Assembly: GCA_963682175.1 (NCBI GenBank)
Contig: OY821771.1
Location: 13,267,001 to 13,331,000 of the forward strand
Direction of reading: 5' to 3'
Length of the DNA: 64,000 nucleotides
DNA from: Triglochin maritima
Taxonomy: Eukaryota > Streptophyta > Magnoliopsida > Alismatales > Juncaginaceae
In this document: positions 33,787-44,880 of the stretch, piece by piece
Numbering within the stretch: position 1 is the stretch's first letter
How the letters are laid out: every line of letters begins with the position of its first letter
Notes under the pieces: model-generated
What the model was told of the DNA's origin: nothing
What the model saw: only the letters and a program-made list of their open reading frames with translations
Database searches by the model: none
Made by a program: the position numbers and the translations under genes

Positions 33787-35042
33787 ATGATCAGTAACAT
33801 GACAATTCCTCAAGCTCTATTGGATTTGGGAGCATTTGTAAACCTCCTGCCGTACTCTGTCTATGTGAACCTTGGAATAGGCGATCTTAAGCCAATGAGG
33901 ACAACCCTCCAGTTGGCTGACAGATCCATCAAGATTCCACGAGGAAGTGTGGAGGATGTCCTTATTAAAGTGGGTGAGTTCGTAATTCCTAGTTGCTTTC
34001 ATCATCTTGGATACTGAACCTGTGTCCAACCCACAAGGATAAATTCCAATGATCCTTGGGAGGTCATTTCTTGCAACATCTAATGCTTTGATCAATTGTC
34101 TCAATGGCTTGATGAGGTTGTCTTTCGGAAACCTTACGACGGATTTCAACATCTTTACTCTTGGTAAGCAACTCGAGCTCTTGGACGATGCCGTCAGAGC
34201 CAATTTCATTCAGGACACAGATGAGCTTGAGTCATTGGGCATGTTCGACTCACATCGACATAATATTGAGGTGCCTAATGACCATGTTGCGATTGAAGAT
34301 GATTTTGAGGAATCTGCCTGTGAACTTCTAGATGAGGAGGCACATATGGGCGCTTGCTCCTCTTACCCTATGACCCTTGAGCCACTTCAAATTAACTCTG
34401 AATCCAACAAGGACCCACCTCCGGTCGAGCTTAAACTGCTCTCCGATAACCTGAAATACATATTTTTAGGGGATAATGAGACTTTGCCACTCATTATTGC
34501 TTCTGATCTTGCAAAAGTTCAAGATGTTGCCCTCAAAAAAGTGCTCTTTGAAAACAAAGCGGTCATCAGGTGGTCCTTGAAGGACATCAAGGGAATCAGC
34601 CCTCATATTGTCCAATATCGGATCCACATGGAAGAGAATTGTAGGACCCACAACGAAGATTGAATCCTGTGCTGAAAGAAGCTGTCCGAAAGGAGGTTCT
34701 TAAGTGCTTGGATCATGGTATAATTTATCCTATCTCTGATAGTTTGTGGGTGAGTCATGTCGATGTGGTTCCCAAGAAGTCAGACATGATGGTTGTTGAG
34801 AATGAGCATAATGAGCTTATATCAACACGCCTGCAAACTGGGTCGCGAGTTTGCGTAGATTATCGCAAGCTCAATGCATCAATGCGGAAATATCATTTCC
34901 CGTTGCCATTCATTTATCAGATGTTGGAAATGTTGGTCAGACATGAGTATTATTATTTTCTTGACGGATACTCTGGTTACAACCAAATTCCCATCGCCCC
35001 CGAGGATCAAGAGAAAACCACATTTACATGTCCCTTTGGCAC
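33787..35042 (+). pseudogene. Athila-like protease and N-terminal reverse transcriptase
   Basis: Protease: LLDLGAFVNLLPYSVY holds the catalytic Asp in D-L-G-A (about 33820-33865), then LQLADRSIKIPRG, a frame break near 34015, and ILGRSFLATSNALIN (34052). Reverse transcriptase begins at 34660 after another shift: GIIYPISDSLWVSHVDVVPKK, VCVDYRKLNAS (34850) and LDGYSGYNQIPIAPEDQEKT, ending CPFGT at 35042. The reading then jumps to 44881. Stops at 34015 and 34661 break it. Confidence 0.85.
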
Positions 35043-36625
35043 TGATGTGTTCGTTTTAAATACCGCAAGTGCACGACCACGATGAAGAAGAGGCAAATAC
35101 GGGTCGATCCACAGGGAGGTGTGTCGACTCTGGTTTGTTCGAAGGCAAGTGAGAAAAGAGGGGAGAAGGGATTAATTACGCTAAACTATCAAGCATCAAA
35201 CAAGGCAAACAGAAACGAGAGAAATCGAAAGCGAGAGAAATCGAAAGTAAGATAAAATTCAGGCATAAAAACCACCAAGGGGTGAAGTGTGAACATATAT
35301 GAGGAGAGAGAAGTGATGAATGATGCATGTATGGACACGTGTGTGTGTGTGTCATGTGTGTGTCTTCATGCATAGGAAGTGTCTAAAGATGTGACAAAAC
35401 CTATCAATCCATTGATACAACATACTAGCAATTACTATTTGATTATCATAAGATGAGGCTCAACATGATAAGTGTCTAAAGATATGACAAGACTCACCGA
35501 AAACCAGGAACTCATTTGAAGAACAAAGCTAAGCATGAGAAGTGTCTAAATGTTATGACAAAACCCATCAAAACAAAATTTCTTGAATCAATCAAGCGAG
35601 CAAACACTAATACAAACACACGACTAACATGTAGCATGTCCAACACGAAATTTCAGACAATAAATATGAGGAAACCAAGCATGGGAAGTGTCTATATCTT
35701 GTGGCAAAACCCATCAAAAATCCCCCAACATGTAGATGAATAAAACAAACCCGACGAACATACAAACATTCAAGTCTACACAATCTAAATTGGTCAAACA
35801 TTCAAAACCTCAAAACATAAATATACATCATCTCCACCCTCAAATGAGGATGAAACTACTCACTACTCATTAAACTACAAACTACATTAAGAAAATGAAA
35901 CATTCTCATTACTTGTACTAAGATAAAACAAAATTAAGCTAAGCAAGAATTAAAAGAGAAGACAACATTAAAACAAACTAAAAAATTATTTGATTTACAT
36001 GACTCACATTACAAGTACCATTCTTCTCCACTTGAGTTTTGCTCCAAGGCTTTACTCCAAGTAGAGAGAATGCCACCAAACAATGGGTAGATTACAAGGG
36101 AGAAGGAAGAGTTCTATTTATAGTTATAGGAAAAGGTAATCGGGGACAATCCCGATGTGGGAGTAATGAAACATTCCCATGATAGACATAAACACATAAC
36201 CCATATCCGGGCAAAATCGGGTCGGATTCTGAGACAAACAGACCGCTAATTGGCGGTTACGTTTTCCCAGATCTGACCCATTTTTAGATCTTCTTTAGTT
36301 CTTCAATTCTTCACATGGGCTGCACTCAGATCAGTTATTGGAGTTTAGGCCCGGATCTAATTGTCAAAATACTCCTCATGATGGTGTTGAGTTTCTTGAT
36401 TTACTAATTTGTCCTTTTTGTTTACATCCGGGTCCTTTCTTCTTGCTTCTCAGTCCATAAGTCTTGCAATTCAATCATTTTCCTTGCTTTTAAGTCGTTT
36501 TTGAGTCTCTTTTTCTCAACCTTGTTTATTCCTGAAACTTAAACATAAGACTCGTTACATAGCATTGGTTGGGCTAAAAATGAATGATATAAGACACAAA
36601 TATATGCATGATATTATGTCAATCA
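35043..36625 (-). repeat. 3' LTR of element A
   Basis: On + it reads TGATGTGTTCG...ATTATGTCAATCA. It has the shared end block (ATACCGCAAGTGCACGA at 35062, ATACGGGTCGATCCACAGGG at 35098), direct repeats of the AAGTGTCTA...GACAAAACC(C/T)ATCAA unit (35372, 35538, 35683), and, read on minus, a TATA-like ATAAATAGAAC at about 36114. It differs from its partner LTR by many substitutions and indels, so the insertion is not recent. Confidence 0.85.
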
Positions 36626-36641
36626 CATACCCCACACCTAA

Positions 36642-39600
36642 TGTAACACCCCCGATCTCGCGGGTATGCACACTGGGAAAGACTACAAGTGTCACGATCA
36701 GAGACCTCCGCGATGACCGAAGCAGTTACAAAAGACAGGCCAAACAACGACTCGACAATTCGTAGAGAGATCATACATGGATAGACTAACATAAAACATA
36801 ACTGAAAAGTGAGACATTATCCATATATGGTAACAAGATCAAATATATTACATCGAGTTCAAAAGGGAAATACATCATAAATAATGCGGACGCAAAAGAC
36901 AAACTGAAGAAACTGGTCGACGTGCCTCTCGTGTACAAAATCTTTGACTACTCGTCCAGTCTGCCCTGTGGAAACCTAAGTACCTACAAACACTGCATTA
37001 ACAAATGCATGAGTTTTCAATTAAGAAAACTCAGTATGCCCCTGGCCCAATCAGAGTTATATGGAAGAATGCATGCAATCTATCATAGACAAAGCATCCG
37101 TAATAGAAACAGAAAAGCACATAATGCATCAGAAGGCTACAACTCCATCAGTCGTGCCAATCGGGTAACACCCGTACAAATCCCTCCAAAGGAATCAAAA
37201 TACCAACCATTCTGGTCAGAACAGAACAGAAAAATATCAAATGCAACAGAAGGCTACGACTCCATAAGCCGTGCCGGTCGGGCGCACCCGAACCATTCCT
37301 CGAAAGGAACCAGAACACCTACAATGTATGGAATGAGCTCAAGGAGGAGTATCCGGATACCCTCCTAACAGCCCCGAACCAACTCAGAAATCAGACATCC
37401 CAATCAGTAAATAAATAAAGCTCGCAACAACAAACAATCATAACCGGACTGACAAATCAAGATAACAACTAATCGTGTCATCTACGGGTCATGGCATGGA
37501 TGTTATAAGGTATGATGTCCTAAGAACATACATAACTAGAACCCAATACTACACATCAGTAGTATAGCAGTATTAAAAGAACAATAGAACGTGTCTAACA
37601 ACAGGATGCATCATGATCAAACCCCACAAGCAATCGGTAGTATACCTCATAAATTTCAGAACGTACATGCATAGAAACTCGTGATTCAGGACATGACAAG
37701 ATGTTATATGGACATGAATTTATATGAATATATCAGTAACCCAACATGAGAGCATGCCTCAGAAATTAGGAGTCTAAATATATACACAATTGATATGTAT
37801 AGGCATGCTTATAGATTTGCATAATTCTAGATGTCATAGGATGAATTGCGTACATTATGGCAAATTTTCTGATTTCGTCTAATGTGAGGGCATCTCAAGA
37901 TATATCGGAGAAGACATATGAAAATCAGACGTAACCATGAACTAAACCTTGTTGCTGCAAAATCAGGTTGATAAACCCACAACAACATCCAAGTCTAAAC
38001 ATGCACCTATACCGATTGTATTAACATATAGGTGGAAATGTGCAACTTACTCTCAAATGGAATGTGATTAATATATCTTAGGGAATGATTAAATCAGAGT
38101 ATATACTTATATTATTCATTGCTGGACAAAATCAAAATGAATCATGTTGTATTATTTAGACATATTAGCAAGATCACGCATAGATATAAAATCTGAAATC
38201 AGTGATGACTTACGAACTATCCATGTAACAACTTACAAAATCATGCAAGATTAGGTGAACTGAACCAGTAACAATTTCTTTAACTAAAGTCTAAATGAAA
38301 TCATGAAACTATACATGAATAAAACACCTAAATCAGCGAGCACCTCATGCAAGAATTCTAGACAAAATTGCTTAACCCACAAAACACATGATCTGAAATC
38401 AGAGATGATCTATGAATTACCAACATAACAATTCATGAAATAAAACTAGAAAGAGAACCCACAAATTAGTAACACATACAGAAAAGTTGATGATACAGCA
38501 AGTTAAAAACATGCTCCGGGAACCAACAAAAGATATCAAGATCAAAACACCCGAGTAGAGTTGCAAATCACGCAATATGCATGCAACAACCCTACCCAAC
38601 ACCCTCCCCACAACCCAGCCTCCTCCTCCCCTGATTTCCTCATCAAACCACCAATAAACTCTAGGAGCTGGTGACGTGCTAATGGGATGGATACCCAGCC
38701 AACCGCTGAAATCCCTAGCTTGCACCACAGTCCACCCCATCGGGTAGAACTCAAGATGTGCAACCCTAGACATCAAAACCGACCAGCCCACTGGTGCTGA
38801 ACTAAACTCCATCCAACACCCCCTACTACTCCTTACACTACAGGGCCAGAAGCATACCTGAGTTGGAGGTTGCTGCTGCTAGAAGTGTTGGAAAATCTGG
38901 GTTGTGATAATCCTGGACTCTTCTCAGATCGTGTACGGATCACTTTCCGAACAAGATTATTCGACCCTTTTACACTGCCCGGGTTGCACGAATACCTTGC
39001 TGGGATAATCCTGAGAAGGAACAATCTCGTTCAGGCAATATGAACTTCGATCAGAAAGGTAGAGAAGGAGTATGTATTTCGTATGTTTGTTTTTGAGTAC
39101 CGAATCCCTCTAATAATGAGATAATCGAAAAAGCAGAATCGCGGTTGGGCGGTTACACAACTGTTTTGGGCGGTTACACAACCGCCTTTTCGGTTGGTAT
39201 TATCCACTCAAACGGAAATACATAAAATCCAATAAAGAATTAATATGGGGCTCTGCCCCTTGGACCCCGCAGGGGCTCCGCCCCTCGACCCCGCGAGGGG
39301 GCTGCGCCCCCTCGACCCCTGCTTCATATTCGTGGTCGATAAACCGTTAGCTCAACAAGCGTGCACTCCGCACTACCCAAACTCGTTTCCGAGCCTAACG
39401 ATAAATCGCATCGGTCTCAAGTAAATCACATTACGACTAAAATGAATCGATGACACTAAAATCACCAACAAGAAGATCGCCGGAGAGGAGCTGCTGCAGC
39501 CTTCTACACGCTTAGCCTTCTTGCGTGCTACACACTTGGCTGCCCAGAGTTGTTGATGGTCAGAACGTGGGAGAGGGAGGAGAAGGGTTGAATTTGGTGT

Positions 39601-40251
39601 GGGAGGAGGTGGGGAACAGGAAGGGATGGCTAGGGTAGAGGGGGTTTTGTTACAAGCAAGAAGAGAAAAAGGAAACTAGTGATTACAAATATCCTCCCAT
39701 TAAAACATGCCTTAAACATGATAATTCAAAAGTTTACACACCAAATTGGATTCCTCCTTGCTGACTAGGATGCCACACCATCCTCCCCCATCCCACTCAG
39801 CCATGGACCCCACGAAATCAGCCCACAAGCTAAGAGGAAATCAAATCCAAAGTGTAACTTACCAAAATGCAACACCAACATGTGCACCAAAATCTCCCCT
39901 TGATTCTCCCATCTTTTTCCTTGCAAAATCATATATTCATTTGATGACATGGATCCACCTCACATGGCCACTCATCACGCCTTATACGCCCCTAACAACT
40001 AGCCAAATCTATTTATACAAACAACTCACACTCAATTGACCCGATTGAGTGAACCAGTTACAAGTTGCCCGATGAATCGCACCCGCTTGCGAGTCGATTT
40101 GACTTGCCCAAAAAAGGAACTTTTCCCCGAAAGGAAACTTTCCCGAAACAAAGCATAAAATCATAAAAATACATCAAGCAAAAAGATAACACATAAATAA
40201 GTATAAGGATGAAATAAGACTTAATAGTGTAATAGGAGAGCGGGTCTTACA
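36642..40251 (-). mobile_element. Family X solo LTR, 3.6 kb, TSD CCTAA
   Basis: The ends are TGTAACACCCC and CGGGTCTTACA, and the flanks CCTAA (36637-36641 and 40252-40256) match exactly. No internal coding region or second LTR is present, so it is a solo LTR. The terminal GGGGTGTTACA (read on minus) and TGTAAGACCCG are typical of long LTRs of plant Ty3/gypsy chromovirus (Tekay/Del-like) elements, so I infer minus orientation. A GC-rich triplicated unit lies at 39247-39322. Frames such as 38417-38812 minus and 39746-40039 plus are within LTR sequence and have no support. Confidence 0.82.
39247..39322. repeat. Three GC-rich 26-bp repeats in the solo LTR
   Basis: The unit GGGGCTCTGCCCCTTGGACC (first 20 bases) recurs with changes three times in tandem. 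Each unit holds an inverted GGGGC...GCCCC pair, so it could fold. The surrounding LTR is AT-rich, so the block stands out. Confidence 0.75.
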
Positions 40252-41313
40252 CCTAACTTTTGTTAGTCCCGAGCAAAACAAAGAAAGAGAAAATGAAAGA
40301 AAGGAAAATCATTCGTAAAACAAGGAAATCCTAACTCACTTTCGTAGGAATCACGGTTGTACTTAGCATGTGCAATGAGCCGTTAAACCCCCTTATCGCC
40401 AAGGATAAGGAGTGTTGTCTCCTGAGGGTTTTCAGCGGATACACCAACAAAATCCGAACATAGATGCAATATTCAACCTAGCAATGTGACTTGATGGACT
40501 CATTTTTGTCAAAACCTAAGAACCTGTGAGATACCTAAGAAGGGAGACAAATACGTCAAACCAATGAGGCCCAAATACACAAAGGTTGAGGCCCACAACA
40601 ATCATTGGTCACTGGTGGAGTCTTTTATTGTTTTTTTGAAATATAACTATGTACAAAAATAAGTTGTCATCTTCATTGTTAATGACATCAAATGAGAACC
40701 TCAAAAGTTGGTCAATGTATTTGGAATGGGAACATGACACCACGCGAGGCTAAAATACTCATATGTGCCCCCCACAAAGAGTACAAGATGAAAGGAAAGG
40801 TTCATGAATTTGACGAAAAGGCGTCTGATTCAAAGGATCAAACTGAAAGAGCTCGAATCTCTCAAGATTTTGGGAAATATTGTGCAACGGAAGAAGTGTT
40901 TCTCCCGTTGTGGTACTTAAGTTATGATTGTCAATCCAACTCTACAATCAACAGGCCGATGGGTTAGAACGAGGTCAAGAACCCCGTTATGCATGTTCGA
41001 CTCACCAGGCAAACAAAAAGTGGGTGTTTGACCCAAGGTATCCTCTAAGAAACTCCCAATACCCTCTTGGACAATGTAGTTATTTTATGTCCCATCATTT
41101 TCAAGTTGATCTGGAACAATAGTGAGAGGCAAACTCTCACCAGGTCGTATGAAATTAAGGGTACTAGGGAGCTCTTGCTCAACCAAAAGAGTCCTTAAGA
41201 GGCACAACAATAAGATCATGTGACTCAAGGGCTACGTGACAAAAAGTTAAGGCACAATCCAGTGCCGACCCATAATGAAACTGGTCCATGTAATCCGCAA
41301 TTTGAAGTGATCC
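40252..41313 (-). other. 3' non-coding internal region of element A
   Basis: Read on minus this lies between the gag-like frame and the 3' LTR. It shares with element B and element C the block around 40290-40440 (CCTAACTCACTTTCGTAGGA, then CCTGAGGGTTTTCAGCGGAT) and with B the words near 40690-40745. The short frames here have no recognisable domain. Confidence 0.6.
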
Positions 41314-42036
41314 CTACCATGTGATCGTGAATGGAAACCCCCAAGTCCCCTCAGACTGACTACGAGTTTGACTTTGAAAGATTGTGCTTTGAATTTGTGG
41401 ATGTGGTGGGGGTTCGATATTACAAGATGAATCCTCATGTTGACAAGAAATGTCACCCTCCTCACGTTTACTTAATTGTTGTGTAATTTGACTCACATAC
41501 ATTTCCATTGTTTGCAGGGAATTTTGAGTGGTTTCCATGAGCGTTTGGAGGGTTTGTTCTAAAGATTCAAGTCTGGGGTGAACTGTGTGGCTCAAGTAAG
41601 AATTTGGGAAATTGTTGGGTTGGGTGTTGATCGGCTGAGAATGAGTCCAATGATTTGGAGTAGGGTGTTGGTAGAATTCTGGGTATTCAGGAGGAGGATA
41701 CAGGGGTGGAAATGATGTATAAGAATTTGAATGAGAATTGTCTCCCCACGAATCCAGCCCTCTCGGGTTGTATGCGGATGCATAAAGGTCACATTGAGCA
41801 TTTTGGCAAAATGTGTGCTCATACTCAGGCTCTGGGGGAACATAAGGACATTCTCCGAAAACATGACAACTCAACCCGTAATAGTCACACAACATAGCTA
41901 CAGGAGCTACCGGTACACTCATGTCATCTACCATATGCATGAAAGAGGCCAAAGGTTCTTGTAATGTCTCAGTTTGTTGACCTACATATGATCCGATGTA
42001 ACTAGATGGTGGTCGAGAAGTCGGTGCCTCTCGCAT
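41314..42036 (-). CDS. Gag-like protein of element A with zinc-knuckle remnant
   Basis: A 240-codon frame, rich in Pro, Gln, Ser and Tyr, with an acidic, low-complexity character. Near residue 50 it has CDYYGLSCHVFGEC, a relative of the retroviral-type CCHC knuckle (C-x2-C-x4-H-x4-C) in which the second Cys appears replaced by Tyr. Then come a Pro/Tyr-rich stretch (PPEYPEFYQHPTPNHW) and a heptad-like region (LESLEQTLQTLMETTQ). Element B's frame (54967-55845) is clearly homologous over its whole length. It probably was a nucleic-acid-binding gag used in trans; the start may lie further upstream, so coordinates mark the open part only. Confidence 0.6.
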   Translation of the reverse strand: MREAPTSRPPSSYIGSYVGQQTETLQEPLASFMHMVDDMSVPVAPVAMLCDYYGLSCHVFGECPYVPPEPEYEHTFCQNAQCDLYASAYNPRGLDSWGDNSHSNSYTSFPPLYPPPEYPEFYQHPTPNHWTHSQPINTQPNNFPNSYLSHTVHPRLESLEQTLQTLMETTQNSLQTMEMYVSQITQQLSKREEGDISCQHEDSSCNIEPPPHPQIQSTIFQSQTRSQSEGTWGFPFTITW

Positions 42037-43339
42037 ATTACCCTAATTTGAAGATTGCTCAGTCACATAATCAAGATTGTACCAACCATACGTGGTGTTT
42101 GTCTGAGCCACCCCAAGTTTCATGGGTCCAGAATACTAGGGAGAATTGTCCTGGCCCCCCAACAATGATATGGATGGTCTCCCATGTAACCATCCATCTC
42201 GCCAAAGAACTCTCGAGTCGACCACTCTCACCACTACGAGGCCAAGCTCGCAAAGAGTGCTCGACTCGACCCTAAAACGCTAACAAAGAGTGTAAAGGGG
42301 AGGAGACTAGAACGTAGAAGTAGGTGAGAAGATGACTCAGAGGAGAAGGGAAGAATCCCTAAAACTAGCGTGGATAGAGGGTGAGGGTAGAAGCCTAGTC
42401 TAGAAAACACGACTCAAACTATCTTAGGCTGGCTATGGGTCCTTAAGCTAGACGACGCCTAACTTCGAGCTCACGCGACCTTAACACCCCCTCCGCCCTA
42501 CGACGAAGACCACAAAGCCCAACAAGTGAGCCAAGATCCGTAGATCTCGTCTCTCCTACTATTGACAAAGTGGGTGACGCCGATCAGGCTATGACAGTCG
42601 TGGTCAGATAACTCTCCTAATGCGCCCGAGTCCTATTGGCCAATGTCTACTTGATTTTAAATTAAGGCTTTACTTGAGTGTGCTTTTTGGGGATAAGGGA
42701 GGGGTGATGAAGTCCCCCACCTTATCTTTGAAGACTATAAGTGATGCCCCTTAAAGATGTTTTGAAATCTTAGGCTTGCAAGCAACCCACCCAACAAGCA
42801 CTCACCTCACTCTTGTTACAATGCACCTTACTAACTAATGTATGTTGTAACCATGGATGAATGAGAGAATGGGTGCACGTACCTCACGCTAGTAATCGAC
42901 AACAGGAATTTAAAGCAAATGAAAGACAATGTTTATGTGAGGTCTACAAGTGATGCATGACCTACATGGCAATTAGTCTAATCTTTTGGTTCGAGTTTTA
43001 TGGTCCACGTTCTCTTAAAAAGGGGAATTGATTGATCTGGGAGCTAACAATAGGTGACAACATGCAAAATTGAGCTCCCAAACCACTAGGCTGAAAAACA
43101 AAACAACCAGAAGAAAATTTGCAGCAAAAGAAGCTAACCAGGCTGCCAATTGGCGGTCCTAGACCGTTGATTGGCAGTCCAAATAGCTTCCCTCTTTTCT
43201 GATGTTCTCCTGGTACCTCCCATGGATACTGAGATGTCCCTGAAATAACCAAAAAACTAAAAACAAAAGATTAAACACACTCGAATCGTCCAAATAAGAG
43301 TCTGGACAGAGCACCTCCCCGGCAACGACGCCAAAAACT
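42037..43339 (-). other. Leader and primer-binding site of element A
   Basis: The primer-binding site lies at 43314-43339 beside the 5' LTR. The leader at 42300-42490 matches the Athila element's leader at 31530-31850 read on the other strand, including GAAGTTAGGCGTCGTCTAGC. A GCCAATTGGC palindrome at 43143-43152 resembles the one in the LTRs. No gene is seen. Confidence 0.65.
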
Positions 43340-44875
43340 TGATTTGTTCGTTTTAAATACCGCAAGTGCACAGTCGCAATAAATCAGTGACAAGTACGGG
43401 TTGATCCACAGGGAGGTGTGTCGACTCTAGTTCGTTTGTAGGCAAGTGGCAAAAGAGGGGAGAAGAGATTGATTATGCTAAACTAGACTAAACTAAACTA
43501 GCAAGCATCAAACAAGGCAAACGAAAACGAGAGAAATCAAAAGTAAGATAAAGTTCAGGAATAAAAACTGCCAACGGCTGGGGTGTGAACATATATGAGG
43601 TGAGACAAGTGATGAATGATGCATGTATGCATGTGTGTGTGTATGTCATGTGTGTGTCTTCATGCATAGGAAATGTCTAAAGATGTGGCAAAACCTATCA
43701 ATCCATTCACACAACATACTAGCAATTACTACTTGGTTATCATAAGACGAGGCTCAACATGAGAAGTGATATGACAAAACTCATCGAAAACCTGGAACTC
43801 ATGTGAAGAACAAAGCTAAGCATGGGAAGTCTCTAAATGTTCTGGCAAAACCCATCAAAACAAAGTTTCTTCAATCAATCAAGCGAGCAAACACTAATAC
43901 AAACACACGACTAACATGTAGCATATCCACTAGGAAATTTCAGCCAATAAACATGAGTAAACCAAGCATGGGAAGTGTCTATATCTTGTGGTAAAACCCA
44001 TAAAAATACCCCAACATGTAGATGAATAAAACAAACCTGATGAACATACAAACATTCAAGTCTATACAATCTAAATTTGTCAAACATTCAAAACCTCAAA
44101 ACATAATGTACATCATCTCCACTCCCAAAGGGGGATGACACTACTCACTACATTAAGAAAATAAAACATTCTCATTACTTGTACTAAGATAAAACAAAAT
44201 TAAGCTAAGCAAACAAGAATTAAAAGAGAAGACAACATTAAAATAAAATAAAAAATTATTTGATTTAAATGACTCACATAACAAGTAGCATTGTTCTCCA
44301 CTTGAGTTTTTCTTCAAGGCTTTACTGGAAGTAGAGGGAATGCCACCAAGCAATGGGTAGATTAGAAAAGAGAAGGAAGAGTTCTATTGGGGACAATCCC
44401 CCGATGTGGGAGTAATGAAACATTCCCAGGATAGACATAAACACATAACCCATATCCAGGCGAAATTGGGTCGGATTCTGAGACAAACAGACCGCTAATT
44501 GGCGGTTACTTTTTCCCAGATCCAACCAATTTTTGGATATCTTCTTTAATTCTCCAATTCTTTACATGGGCTGCACTCGGATCGGTTATTGGAGTTTAGG
44601 CCCGGATCTAATTGCCAAAATACTTCTCATGATGGTGTGAAGTTTCTTGATTTACTAATTGGTCCTTTTTATTTACATCCGGGTCCTTCTCTCTTGTTTT
44701 CAGTCCACAAGTCTTGCAATTCAATCATTTGCCTTGCGTTTAAGTCATTTTTGAGTCTCTTCTTCTCAACCCTGTTTATTCCTGAAACTTAAACATAAGA
44801 CTCGTTACGTAGCATTGCTTGGGCTAAAAATGAAGGATATAAGACACAAATATATGCATGATATGATGTCAATCT
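43340..44875 (-). repeat. 5' LTR of element A
   Basis: On + it reads TGATTTGTTCG...GATGTCAATCT, with the last base changed from the usual A. It is homologous to the left LTR throughout, with the shared end block at 43357-43420. Relative to the partner it lacks some bases around 43765 and the TATA region is disturbed at about 44382. Confidence 0.85.
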
Positions 44876-44880
44876 GGCAC

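Larger units (their letters stand above)
35043..44875 (-). mobile_element. Element A: gag-only Athila-related LTR element, TSD GGCAC
   Basis: The flanks GGCAC (35038-35042) and GGCAC (44876-44880) match exactly and the insertion splits the RT codon text CPFGT | FACRRMPF of element G. In element orientation (minus): 5' LTR 43340-44875, primer-binding site just inside it (43314-43339, plus-strand CCCCGGCAACGACGCC, resembling the tRNA-Asp type used by Athila), leader, gag-like frame 41314-42036, 3' non-coding region, polypurine tract (36626-36641) and 3' LTR 35043-36625. A solo LTR (36642-40251) interrupts it. No protease, RT or integrase is visible. Confidence 0.87.

Noticed and set aside
33297..33800. 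167-codon minus-strand frame
   Set aside because: Antisense to the gag/protease junction of element G; no promoter or family support.
38417..38812. 131-codon minus-strand frame
   Set aside because: Lies wholly within the solo LTR; its relative at 29430-29702 is in the other LTR copy with a different, unconserved frame pattern.
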